The notes beneath the pieces are model-generated. The model had not been told where the DNA came from, made no database searches, and was given only the letters and a program-made list of their open reading frames with translations. A stretch of 8,536 bases of DNA, taken from contig JAKBNO010000058.1 of NCBI GenBank assembly GCA_021831005.1, positions 1 to 8,536 on the forward strand, read 5' to 3'. Positions 1-5,916 of the stretch are shown piece after piece (the stretch's first letter is position 1; each line of letters begins with the position of its first letter). This DNA is from Thermoplasmata archaeon. Its GTDB lineage: Archaea > Thermoplasmatota > Thermoplasmata > Thermoplasmatales > GCA-001856825. A program made the position numbers and the translations under genes.

Positions 1-9
1 ATTGGGCCC

Positions 10-402
10 CTACGCTCGAATCTTTACCTTGCTTTCCTTGATCTTGTTTGCAAACGCCTTCATCTTTTCTGAAAGATCCTCGTCCACGTAGTGTTCGAAG
101 AAGCATGCTCTTTCTTTGGCCACTTTGTCGTCGCATCCCATCAGTTTCAGGAGCTCGTAGATAGAGCTCTCCTTTCTGTCGAGCTCATCAAGCAAAATCC
201 TTCCCTTCTCGGATATCGTCATCCCCCTGTATTTCTGGTAAATTATCATTCCGTCGCCAGAAAGTTTAGAAAGCATCTGAGATACAGATGCTGGAGTCAC
301 CTTCAGAAACTCCGCGATCTCCAGGGGACGTGCATAGCCATGTGCTTTTATGAAATGGTCTATGGTCTCGAGGTATTTTTCTCTGTCTTCATTGAATTTC
401 AT
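10..402 (-). CDS. DtxR/MntR-family transcriptional regulator with altered metal site
   Basis: Cytoplasmic DNA-binding regulator of 130 residues. Residues 5-70 form a winged helix-turn-helix closely matching the MntR/DtxR pattern (HGYARPLEIAEFLKV, then PASVSQMLSKL as recognition helix, then YQKYRGMTISEKG as wing). Residues 74-120 match the helical dimerisation and metal-binding part (RACFFEHYVDEDL). The C-terminal SH3-like domain of DtxR/IdeR is absent, so the architecture is that of MntR (about 140 residues). Aligned by eye to MntR, metal ligands E11, E102 and H103 are kept as E12, E103 and H104, but D8 becomes K9, H77 becomes E78 and E99 becomes C100. The cysteine matches C102 of DtxR. Family members repress metal uptake or storage genes when metal is bound; which metal this one senses, or whether it senses one, is open. 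The start is supported by a TATA-like box 26 bases upstream, implying a leaderless message. It is divergent from a small membrane protein gene. Confidence 0.88.
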   Translation of the reverse strand: MKFNEDREKYLETIDHFIKAHGYARPLEIAEFLKVTPASVSQMLSKLSGDGMIIYQKYRGMTISEKGRILLDELDRKESSIYELLKLMGCDDKVAKERACFFEHYVDEDLSEKMKAFANKIKESKVKIRA

Positions 403-424
403 ATCACTTAATTTATTTCAACAG

Positions 425-432
425 AGTATATC
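425..432 (-). promoter_or_regulatory. TATA-like box of the DtxR-like regulator
   Basis: Reads GATATACT on the minus strand, centred about 26 bases before the ATG at 402. This spacing puts the transcription start at or next to the start codon, as in archaeal leaderless messages; no ribosome binding site is visible. Position and sequence are seen; promoter function is inferred. Confidence 0.5.
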
Positions 433-438
433 TCTTAT

Positions 439-456
439 CGTGCACTTGTTTGCACG
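439..456. promoter_or_regulatory. Inverted repeat, candidate operator in a divergent promoter region
   Basis: A perfect inverted repeat, CGTGCA, six bases, TGCACG, lies between the two divergent TATA-like boxes, just upstream of the regulator's own box. Its 18-base size and two-fold symmetry suit a dimeric winged-helix repressor of the DtxR/MntR type. A second, wider inverted pair, GTTTGCA at 448-454 and TGCAAAC at 469-475, shares its left part with it. The repeats are seen; binding by the adjacent regulator is inferred. Confidence 0.45.
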
Positions 457-485
457 TCTTGACTCCCATGCAAACATTGAGAAGA

Positions 486-493
486 CATTATAC
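486..493 (+). promoter_or_regulatory. TATA-like box of the small membrane protein gene
   Basis: CATTATAC, centred about 25 bases before the ATG at 515, the spacing expected for a leaderless archaeal transcript. No Shine-Dalgarno sequence precedes that ATG. Confidence 0.5.
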
Positions 494-514
494 CCGGATT
501 TGGAATAATTATGC

Positions 515-787
515 ATGTGGTACAAAGGAGCTGTCACGTTCTTAGGAGTTGGATACATATTGCTGCTTGTGTGGATAATCACTACAATTGCCGCGGGTCC
601 TCACGTTCTTAACGGGCCGATATCGTATCAATTCGGAAGCAGTATTATTGTTATTTCCTATGCTCCAACGTGGGAAGAAATGCTCAACCTAGGTAGTTTT
701 TATCTGGGTTTTGGACTACTGAGTGTTTCTGTTATTATAGTAGTGCTGGGAATGATACGCGTGGTTAAGGACAGAAGTAAAGTTTGA
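515..787 (+). CDS. Small two-helix membrane protein of unknown function
   Basis: A 90-residue protein that I do not recognise. Two hydrophobic segments, about residues 5-28 and 59-82, are each long enough to span the membrane. Between them is a roughly 30-residue polar loop with Pro, Tyr and Trp (motif APTWEEM at 50-56). The C-terminus, RVVKDRSKV, is basic, so by the positive-inside rule both ends probably face the cytoplasm and the loop lies outside. There is no cleavable signal peptide and no Cys, and the single His is H30, so it does not look like a metal transporter itself. The start is set by an in-frame stop at 506-508 and by the TATA-like box 25 bases upstream. It is divergent from the DtxR-like regulator and may be its target. 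Reality of the gene rests on its hydrophobic pattern and promoter, not on homology. Confidence 0.68.
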   Translation: MWYKGAVTFLGVGYILLLVWIITTIAAGPHVLNGPISYQFGSSIIVISYAPTWEEMLNLGSFYLGFGLLSVSVIIVVLGMIRVVKDRSKV

Positions 788-817
788 AAGGGGTCAGCCG
801 GGAACGTGATTGATAAA

Positions 818-890
818 TGGGCCCGGCCGGATTCGAACCGGCGGTCTCCGCCTTGTAAGGGCGACGTCATAGCCGCTAGACCACGAGCCC
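818..890 (-). tRNA. tRNA-Val (anticodon UAC)
   Basis: Folds by hand into a full 73-base cloverleaf with no intron. The acceptor stem GGGCTCG/CGGGCCC has seven pairs including one G-U. The anticodon stem TCGCC/GGCGG has loop CTTACAA. The variable loop has five bases, and the T arm is GCCGG-TTCGAAT-CCGGC. The anticodon TAC (complement of 855-857) reads GUA and other valine codons. The discriminator is A, as usual for valine. CCA is not encoded and must be added by the nucleotidyltransferase. It lies 50 bases downstream of glnA on the same strand, so it may be read through from glnA or from its own promoter near the palindrome at 911-928. Confidence 0.96.
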
Positions 891-910
891 CCAATCTGAA
901 GTTATGAGGG

Positions 911-928
911 ATAGTTAATGTTAACTAT
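911..928. repeat. 18-base palindrome between glnA and tRNA-Val
   Basis: ATAGTTAA, TG, TTAACTAT: a perfect inverted repeat with eight-base arms. It begins 21 bases upstream of the tRNA 5' end, where its TATA box would be expected, and 13 bases beyond the glnA stop codon. It could be a protein-binding site, part of the tRNA promoter, or a weak hairpin at the glnA message end. No run of T follows it on the minus strand, so it is not a typical terminator. Confidence 0.5.
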
Positions 929-940
929 TCTCTGGAGTCC

Positions 941-2266
941 TCAGAGTATCGGGAGAAGATTGTTGATCTCCCAGTCGGTGACATACGAACGGAATTCGTC
1001 CCATTCTTTCTGTTTGATATAGAGGAAATTGTTGTAAATGTGTTCTCCAAGCACTCCCTTCATAAATTCGCTGTTCCTCAGATGGTGCAGAGCTTCTCCT
1101 AGAGACTCCGGCAACGACCCTATTCCCATTGAATCTCTCTGTTTCTGAGAGATGTGGAATATGTCAGCCTCCGTCGGTTCGGGGCACTCTTTCTTCTTCT
1201 CTATCCCATCAAGGCCAGCTGCGAGTATCGTTGCAAACTGGAGGTACGGGTTCCCGGCAGAATCTGGAGCCCTGAGTTCGAAACGTTTTTTCGTTTTGTC
1301 CCCTGCGGGAAGTCTGACCAGCGCAGATCTATTCTTGGTTCCCCATGCTATGTAGACGGGAGCCTCATAACCCGGAACGAGCCTCTTGTATGAATTCACC
1401 CAAGACGCAAATATTGGTGAAAGTTCCACTGCGTGAGAGAGAACGCCCGCTAGATAGTGATATGCCATTTCGGAAAGACCATTCTTGTTCTTTTCATCCC
1501 AGAAGTAGTTACTGTCTTCGTTTGGTGTCATAAGACTCTGGTGGATGTGCATCCCGGTCCCGTTGATTCCATAGAATGGCTTAGGCATGAAGGTCGCATA
1601 CAGACCAAACTTGGCTGCAACTGTCTTGATAGCCGTCCTCATGGTTATGATCCTATCTGCCATGTAGAGGGCCGGAGCATAACGGAGATCTATTTCGTGC
1701 TGCCCTGGTGAAACTTCGTGGTGTGCTGCCTCTGGCATGTATCCCAAGAAATCGAGATAATTCAGGATCTCTTTTTTCACGATTTCCCCCTTATCAAGCG
1801 GACCGAAAGTAAAGTATCCACCTGTATCGTGCGGAACGTACTTTCCATCCTTCTGTTCTAGAAGGAAGAATTCGAACTCGGGTCCAACGAAGAACTCCAT
1901 GTTTTTCTTTTCGATCCTTTCCAGCTGTTTTTGAAGAATGTAACGAGGATCTCCTTGGAACGGAGTTCCATCGGGCTTCTTTATGGAACAGACAAATCTC
2001 GCAGCCCTTCCTCCATCGACTGCCCAGGGAAGGATTTCAAAAGAAGAATAATCCGGTAACGCCCTCATGTCGCTCTCTTCTATAGTGGCATAACCCAGTA
2101 TCGATGAGCCATCGAAAAGAACCCCTTCCTCCAGTATTTTTTCAAGCCTGTTCCTTGGGAGCATTACAGACTTTGGCGTGCCGCGGATATCTGTGAACTG
2201 GAAATAAAAATATTTCAGGTCCTTCTGGTCTGAAATTTTTATAATTTCTTGCGCGTCCAATACCAT
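941..2266 (-). CDS. glnA: Glutamine synthetase type I (GSI-alpha-like)
   Basis: Makes glutamine from glutamate, ammonium and ATP in the cytoplasm; the family forms dodecamers. The 441 residues match the full length of GSI. The N-terminal beta-grasp domain (about 15-100) is followed by the catalytic domain. Visible active-site residues include E130 and E132 (GPEFEF), E184 (HHEV), E191 (GQHE), H240 (GTGMH), the NSYKRLVPGYEAP segment at 291-303 with flap E301, R313 (NRSALVRLP), and E330 and R332. The adenylylation-site region of GSI-beta enzymes is not evident and the protein lacks the GSI-beta insertion, so control by adenylylation is unlikely. The Arg that mediates glutamine feedback in GSI-alpha (R62 of Bacillus subtilis) is replaced by T61 here, in GYATIEESD. 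The gene starts with ATG and has a TATA-like CTTAAA about 24 bases upstream. tRNA-Val follows on the same strand. Confidence 0.97.
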   Translation of the reverse strand: MVLDAQEIIKISDQKDLKYFYFQFTDIRGTPKSVMLPRNRLEKILEEGVLFDGSSILGYATIEESDMRALPDYSSFEILPWAVDGGRAARFVCSIKKPDGTPFQGDPRYILQKQLERIEKKNMEFFVGPEFEFFLLEQKDGKYVPHDTGGYFTFGPLDKGEIVKKEILNYLDFLGYMPEAAHHEVSPGQHEIDLRYAPALYMADRIITMRTAIKTVAAKFGLYATFMPKPFYGINGTGMHIHQSLMTPNEDSNYFWDEKNKNGLSEMAYHYLAGVLSHAVELSPIFASWVNSYKRLVPGYEAPVYIAWGTKNRSALVRLPAGDKTKKRFELRAPDSAGNPYLQFATILAAGLDGIEKKKECPEPTEADIFHISQKQRDSMGIGSLPESLGEALHHLRNSEFMKGVLGEHIYNNFLYIKQKEWDEFRSYVTDWEINNLLPIL

Positions 2267-2286
2267 GAAATGCCAATGCCTCTATG

Positions 2287-2294
2287 GTTTAAGT
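2287..2294 (-). promoter_or_regulatory. TATA-like box of glnA
   Basis: ACTTAAAC on the minus strand, centred about 24 bases before the glnA ATG, consistent with a leaderless message. A second AT-rich candidate, TTAAAATATA at 2331-2340 (minus strand), would instead give a leader of roughly 40 bases. The sequence alone does not decide between them; two start sites are possible. Confidence 0.4.
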
Positions 2295-2395
2295 TTTTTC
2301 TGAGCAACTTTCTGCAAGGTGAATATTGGTTATATTTTAAACTCAGAAATTTACTCAACAGGTCAATCTTTTTTTTCCCTTTACAAATCAAAGAA

Positions 2396-2403
2396 GTAAT
2401 AAA
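2396..2403 (+). promoter_or_regulatory. TATA-like box of the MDR-family oxidoreductase gene
   Basis: GTAATAAA, centred about 24 bases before the GTG at 2424, again the leaderless spacing. A T8 run at 2369-2376 lies further upstream. The match to a TATA consensus is weak; support comes mainly from position. Confidence 0.35.
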
Positions 2404-2423
2404 GTACAATTCGATAAAAACTT

Positions 2424-3395
2424 GTGAAAGCTATCTTGATTAGACAACCGAGTGGTTTGCAAAACACCAATATTGAGGAAGTGGAAGATCCCAAAGAGCC
2501 AGTAGTGATAAGGGTGACCAGCGCGGGTCTGAATCCTATTGACATAAATGTGATACTTGGGAAGGTGAATTACACGATATCGCCCTATCCTCACATCCCA
2601 GGTGCAGAATTAGCTGGAGTAGTTGAGAAGGTTCCCTCGGGCTCAAAATTCAAGGTCGGGGATAGAGTTATGGTATATTCGAAAATTTTTGATGAAACTT
2701 GCGATAGATGCACTGCAGGTTTGGAGGAAATCTGCAGAAATGGTGGGGTTGTGGGGGCTGTCACTAACGGCGGATACTCTGAATTTTTTGGTGCAAAAGA
2801 AGAGCAACTCATACCCATTCCGGACTCGATGAATTTTGACGACGCTGTTTCACTTCCAGTGGGAGGACTCACTGCGTATCATGCTCTTAAGCGATCCGGT
2901 CTGAAAAGTGGCGAAAGGCTGCTCGTAGTTGGAGGTTCGGGGAATACCGGTTGGTATGCGCTTGTTCTCGGAAAATTGATGGGCGCTAGAGTCTTCTATG
3001 TTTCGAGAAAGAGATGGGTCGCTGAAACTGGTGCTACAGAATGGAATAAGGAGAAAGTTGACGTCATAGTCAATTCCCTGGGTTCTGATGCGTGGGATCC
3101 GTATATGGACTATCTGGATACAAACGGAAGATTGGTGACTTTTGGAACACTAACGGGTCGCGAGACCAAATTGAACCTAGCCCAGCTATATACGGGTGAG
3201 AGAACCATAATAGGTTCGACTGGAGGCACCAGAAAGGAACTCGGAGAACTGGCGAGACTTGTCTCAGAAAATCATATCAAGAGCAGAGTGTGGAAAAAGT
3301 ACAATTTCTCTGAATTCAAGAAAGCGATTGAGGAATACGGTAACCGAGAAGGCAGAATAGTTCTTCAGAGCGCGGATGCTCGCTCCTGGATGTGA
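2424..3395 (+). CDS. MDR-family (zinc alcohol dehydrogenase / quinone reductase-like) oxidoreductase
   Basis: A 323-residue NAD(P)H-dependent oxidoreductase of the medium-chain superfamily. The N-terminal GroES-like domain (about 1-130) has SAGLNPIDINV where zinc alcohol dehydrogenases have their catalytic Cys; N37 and P38 there are typical of quinone reductases, so the catalytic zinc is probably absent. H57 in PHIPGAE is kept. A structural-zinc-like lobe remains, with C93, C96 and C104, but the third of the usual four Cys is missing. The Rossmann domain shows VVGGSGNTG (168-176) and VSRKR after strand 2, suggesting NADPH preference. The strand 2 to strand 3 region looks short. The substrate cannot be told: quinone, enoyl-CoA or alcohol are all possible. 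GTG start, no upstream in-frame alternative seen, leaderless spacing. Divergent from glnA with 157 bases between, convergent with the synthetase operon. Confidence 0.88.
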   Translation: MKAILIRQPSGLQNTNIEEVEDPKEPVVIRVTSAGLNPIDINVILGKVNYTISPYPHIPGAELAGVVEKVPSGSKFKVGDRVMVYSKIFDETCDRCTAGLEEICRNGGVVGAVTNGGYSEFFGAKEEQLIPIPDSMNFDDAVSLPVGGLTAYHALKRSGLKSGERLLVVGGSGNTGWYALVLGKLMGARVFYVSRKRWVAETGATEWNKEKVDVIVNSLGSDAWDPYMDYLDTNGRLVTFGTLTGRETKLNLAQLYTGERTIIGSTGGTRKELGELARLVSENHIKSRVWKKYNFSEFKKAIEEYGNREGRIVLQSADARSWM

Positions 3396-3408
3396 TAGTC
3401 TAGATCAC
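3392..3408. repeat. Small inverted repeat at a tail-to-tail gene junction
   Basis: GTGAT, seven bases, ATCAC, spanning the stop codons of the two convergent genes, which end only four bases apart. It could form a short hairpin in both transcripts and help separate them, but the arms have only five pairs and no T run follows. A chance match is quite possible. Confidence 0.25.
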
Positions 3409-4005
3409 CATTTTGGCGTCTATTATCAGGTATCCATCCTCATAAAGGAATACGGGATTGAAATCTATCTGTGAGAATTCTTTCTTGACAGCAAAGTCTG
3501 AAATCTTCAGAAGCAAATCTACCAATATTTCCCTGTTCACTTTTAGCCCCCTATACCCTTCAAACACACGCCCAAATTTCAGTTCTTCTAGTAGGTCCTC
3601 GCTATCGAACCTGTCTATCGGTATCCTCTTGAAAGTGACGTCCCTTATCAACTCGGAATAGAATCCACCAATTCCAAACATAAGGAGCTTGCCAAATTGC
3701 TGGTCTTTTACCAGTCCTATGATGACCTCTACTCCCTTCTTTGCCATCTCTTCTGCGTAGATAGTCTCGCCTGGAAACTTTCTCTTCATCTCTTTGAATG
3801 TTTCCTTGAAATTTCCCATAGTCTTGATGTCGCCCATAACCGCACCTACCTCGGTCTTATGGGTGATTGCTTCAGAACTCACCTTTAGCACTGCTGGGAA
3901 AGAACCGGAATAGTCCTCAGGGCTATTGATCAGGAATCGTCTCGGCATCTTGAAATTCAGGCCGCTGAGCATGGTCTTGAACTCGAGTTCGGGTACGACT
4001 GTCAT
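3400..4005 (-). CDS. acdB: ADP-forming acyl-CoA (acetyl-CoA) synthetase, beta subunit
   Basis: ATP-grasp subunit that, with alpha, converts acyl-CoA, ADP and phosphate to acid, CoA and ATP. From the chosen start it has 201 residues, somewhat shorter than the roughly 230 of Pyrococcus beta subunits; the shortfall is in the N-terminal helix region. Visible: FPAVLKV (36-42), the ITHKTEVGAV segment with H49 at the position of the second phosphorylated His of the family (His71 beta in P. furiosus), FGIGGF (110-115) followed by RDVTFKRIP, and IDFNPV (180-185). The start at 4005 is chosen over an in-frame ATG at 4032 because it overlaps the alpha stop codon as ATGA and has a strong ribosome binding site, AGGAGGT, seven bases upstream (4013-4019). 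Last gene of a three-gene operon; translational coupling suits a fixed alpha:beta ratio. Confidence 0.93.
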   Translation of the reverse strand: MTVVPELEFKTMLSGLNFKMPRRFLINSPEDYSGSFPAVLKVSSEAITHKTEVGAVMGDIKTMGNFKETFKEMKRKFPGETIYAEEMAKKGVEVIIGLVKDQQFGKLLMFGIGGFYSELIRDVTFKRIPIDRFDSEDLLEELKFGRVFEGYRGLKVNREILVDLLLKISDFAVKKEFSQIDFNPVFLYEDGYLIIDAKMVI

Positions 4006-5381
4006 TTTTCGAACCTCCTGAGAAATTCCCATCTCTCGTACAAGGCTCCGAGGGATGAAACTGCCCTTCTGACTGAGGGGAATGCTGCGATCCCGTTCTC
4101 ATTCATTTTCCTGATCGCCATTCTTGAGTACTCTCCTCCTATTACTCCCACCACCAAGGATGCCTTTGCTTCCTTGTTGAATCTGCTCAAGAATTCTATT
4201 ATGTCTTCCGTGACTCCAAAAGTCTGGAAGAGCACAAATGCGAGTATGGCATCAAACTCACCTGACTTGTCGAGCTCGTTGATCACATTTTCATACTGAA
4301 TGTTCGTTGCTTCAGCCGTCATATCAATAGGATTGAATGGGGAACCCAGTTGGGAGATCTTTGTTTTTATTATTCCAGCTAGTTCATTGCTGGTACGATT
4401 CACTTTGAAACCCTCATTCTCCAGTGCATCTGTTGAAATCACTCCTACTCCACCAGCCGACGAGACCACTGCAATTCGCTTTCCCCGAACCGGTTTCGCA
4501 GTTGATAGGACGGATGCAAAATCTATCATTTCAATCTCATTGTTCGCCTGGATTATTCCGCTCTGCCGGAAAATTCCGTTCAGTGAAAAACTGGTCTTGA
4601 GGAGGGAACCGGTATGAAGCGACGTGGCCCTGCTGCCCGACTCTGTCTGCCCCCCCTTTAGGACAACTATACCTTTCTTCTGTGAAATATTTCTGCTCTC
4701 ACTCAGAAATTTTTCTATTTCGGATATCTTTTCCAGGTACAGAGCAATGGATTTTGTTCTGTCATCATCTCCCATTGCAGAGAGCATATCTGTTTCGTCA
4801 ACATCTACTTCATTTCCCAGGGAGATGAAAGAAGAGAATCCGATTCCTGAATCCGAAAACTCGTCCATTGCTAGCAGTCCGAGTGCACCACTCTGTGAAA
4901 TGAATCCAATCGGACCGTCGGATGGAAAATTACTCCTTTCCTCAGTAGTCAGGGCGGTGTTAAGACCCGTTCGAGGGATTATCACTCCAACGCAATTTGG
5001 TCCAATTATTCGAGTGCCAAACTTGGAAGCTATTCTCTTCATCTCTGATTCCAATTGTTTCCCCTCATCTCCCTGTTCACCAAAACCACCGGCGACAGGT
5101 ATGCAAATCTTGCATCCCTTTTCAGCCAGGGAAGTTAGAGCCTCCACAGCCTTCTTAGACGGGAGAGAAATTATTCCTAGGTCAATGCTATGAGGAATTG
5201 ACTCTATAGATCTGTAGCACTTGACACCCTCAATCTGTTCTGCAGATGGGTGCACGAGGATTATTTCGCCTTTATAATTTTTCTTGAGATTTTTCAAGAT
5301 AACATTCCCTACTTTACCCTCCTCTCTAGAGGCGCCCACAAGACAGATTGAGCTTACTGAAAAGAGATTGGTGAGGCTCAT
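4002..5381 (-). CDS. acdA: ADP-forming acyl-CoA (acetyl-CoA) synthetase, alpha subunit
   Basis: The CoA-binding, phospho-histidine-carrying subunit of the archaeal enzyme that makes ATP by substrate-level phosphorylation while releasing acetate or another acid. Its 459 residues match family length. Residues 1-130 form a CoA-binding Rossmann domain (ICLVGASREEGKVGN at 12-26, IGPNCVGVI at 126-134). Residues 155-295 form the first ligase domain, with ISQSGALG (161-168) and the catalytic H256 in SLHTGSL, equal to His257 of P. furiosus. E217 in LYLEK corresponds to the Glu that assists it. Residues 300-450 form the second ligase domain (VVSSAGGVGV, then GSPFNPIDMT). The acyl specificity cannot be read. 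ATG overlaps the stop of the preceding small gene (ATGA), and its own stop overlaps the beta ATG. No clear ribosome binding site is seen for alpha, so translation probably depends on the upstream gene. Confidence 0.95.
   Translation of the reverse strand: MSLTNLFSVSSICLVGASREEGKVGNVILKNLKKNYKGEIILVHPSAEQIEGVKCYRSIESIPHSIDLGIISLPSKKAVEALTSLAEKGCKICIPVAGGFGEQGDEGKQLESEMKRIASKFGTRIIGPNCVGVIIPRTGLNTALTTEERSNFPSDGPIGFISQSGALGLLAMDEFSDSGIGFSSFISLGNEVDVDETDMLSAMGDDDRTKSIALYLEKISEIEKFLSESRNISQKKGIVVLKGGQTESGSRATSLHTGSLLKTSFSLNGIFRQSGIIQANNEIEMIDFASVLSTAKPVRGKRIAVVSSAGGVGVISTDALENEGFKVNRTSNELAGIIKTKISQLGSPFNPIDMTAEATNIQYENVINELDKSGEFDAILAFVLFQTFGVTEDIIEFLSRFNKEAKASLVVGVIGGEYSRMAIRKMNENGIAAFPSVRRAVSSLGALYERWEFLRRFEK
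4013..4019 (-). promoter_or_regulatory. Strong ribosome binding site of the synthetase beta subunit
   Basis: AGGAGGT on the minus strand, seven bases before the ATG at 4005. It is complementary to the usual archaeal 16S rRNA 3' end and lies within the 3' coding end of the alpha gene. It decides the beta start. Confidence 0.85.
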
Positions 5382-5662
5382 GTCTTGGACATCAACTTCT
5401 TCCTTTCTTTTGAGGAATAACCTGTCACATCTTCAAGAAATTTATTGTACAACTTTATGACGGTCTCCTGATCCTTTCCGACAGAGGATTTGGTCTCAAT
5501 TGATATTTCTTTCTTTCCAGTCACCTCTGCCGTCACTTCCAGAGAGTCCAAGTATGAGGAAGAAAATAGCTTTCCATCTTTTGCCACTTTGCCAAAAATT
5601 TCCTTCATTTTTGATTCTAAAACTTGCTCATTGACTTCTTTCTTGCATGGATATTTTCGCAT
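5378..5662 (-). CDS. Small conserved archaeal protein, DUF5611-like, first gene of the synthetase operon
   Basis: A 94-residue soluble, charged protein without membrane segments. The beginning, MRKYPCKKEVNEQ, and the end, LYNKFLEDVTGYSSKERKK, resemble a family of small archaeal proteins that I recall as DUF5611; its function is unknown. That match is from memory and not certain. The middle reads as alternating beta strands (LEVTAEVTGKKEISIETKSS) between two helices. One Cys, C6, is present. The start has a TATA-like box 23 bases upstream, so the message is probably leaderless. Its stop overlaps the ATG of the synthetase alpha subunit, so it is co-transcribed and likely coupled with it. This makes a role tied to the synthetase, such as assembly or control, possible but unproven. 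Confidence 0.85.
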   Translation of the reverse strand: MRKYPCKKEVNEQVLESKMKEIFGKVAKDGKLFSSSYLDSLEVTAEVTGKKEISIETKSSVGKDQETVIKLYNKFLEDVTGYSSKERKKLMSKT

Positions 5663-5680
5663 CGTTCGTTAATGATACAC

Positions 5681-5690
5681 AATATTAAAT
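5681..5690 (-). promoter_or_regulatory. TATA-like box of the acyl-CoA synthetase operon
   Basis: ATTTAATATT on the minus strand, centred about 23 bases before the ATG at 5662. The position implies a leaderless first gene; no ribosome binding site is seen before that ATG. Confidence 0.5.
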
Positions 5691-5869
5691 TCTGATGTAA
5701 TATTTTTAGTTCGGAACCAGGAATACTTGTTAAAGCTAGATTTTAGAATTAGGTAAACTTCGAAGGGGGTCCAACTTTCGGATCCAACATTATTTTCATT
5801 CATCTCACGAATTTTTACAGGTTTCCGGCGTATGCTCGCCTCCCACTATCTTAACAGAACCTTAAGACC
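5691..5869. other. Intergenic region between two divergent operons
   Basis: No open frame, tRNA or recognisable small RNA is visible. It holds upstream promoter sequence for the operons on both sides. A short hairpin-capable stretch, GGCG, six bases, CGCC, lies at 5828-5841. CTTAA occurs twice at 5850-5854 and 5861-5865, 11 bases apart, just upstream of the thermosome TATA box. Confidence 0.4.
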
Positions 5870-5872
5870 CGA

Positions 5873-5882
5873 TATTTATATA
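5873..5882 (+). promoter_or_regulatory. TATA box of the thermosome operon
   Basis: TATTTATATA, the best TATA match in the window. It lies about 40 bases before the ATG at 5917, so transcription should start near 5902-5905 and give a short leader of about 12-15 bases. That leader contains GGGTGA (5904-5909), a ribosome binding site seven bases before the ATG. This is unlike the leaderless promoters elsewhere in the window and fits a highly expressed gene. Confidence 0.72.
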
Positions 5883-5916
5883 GAAGGACGAATTACCGTT
5901 TTAGGGTGAAATATAG

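Noticed and set aside
1152..1711. Plus-strand open frames opposite glnA
   Set aside because: Antisense to conserved catalytic motifs of glutamine synthetase. Overlapping short frames of this kind are expected by chance.
2369..2376. T8 run as a terminator
   Set aside because: It lies between two divergent gene starts, so no gene ends there in either direction. It is more likely promoter-region AT richness.
4006..4032. Longer synthetase beta subunit starting at the ATG at 4032
   Set aside because: The extra nine residues would come from the alpha coding end. The ATG at 4005 has an ATGA overlap and a strong AGGAGGT at the right distance.
4624..5193. Long plus-strand open frame (189 codons) opposite the synthetase alpha gene
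   Set aside because: It lies fully antisense to a gene with clear family motifs. Its product is rich in Ser and Pro with no recognisable domain, and no TATA box or ribosome binding site stands before it.
5760..5850. Possible small RNA in the intergenic region (GGCG/CGCC hairpin, repeated TCCAAC)
   Set aside because: The hairpin has only four pairs. No C/D box pair, tRNA fold or known RNA signature could be found, and no T-rich terminator follows.
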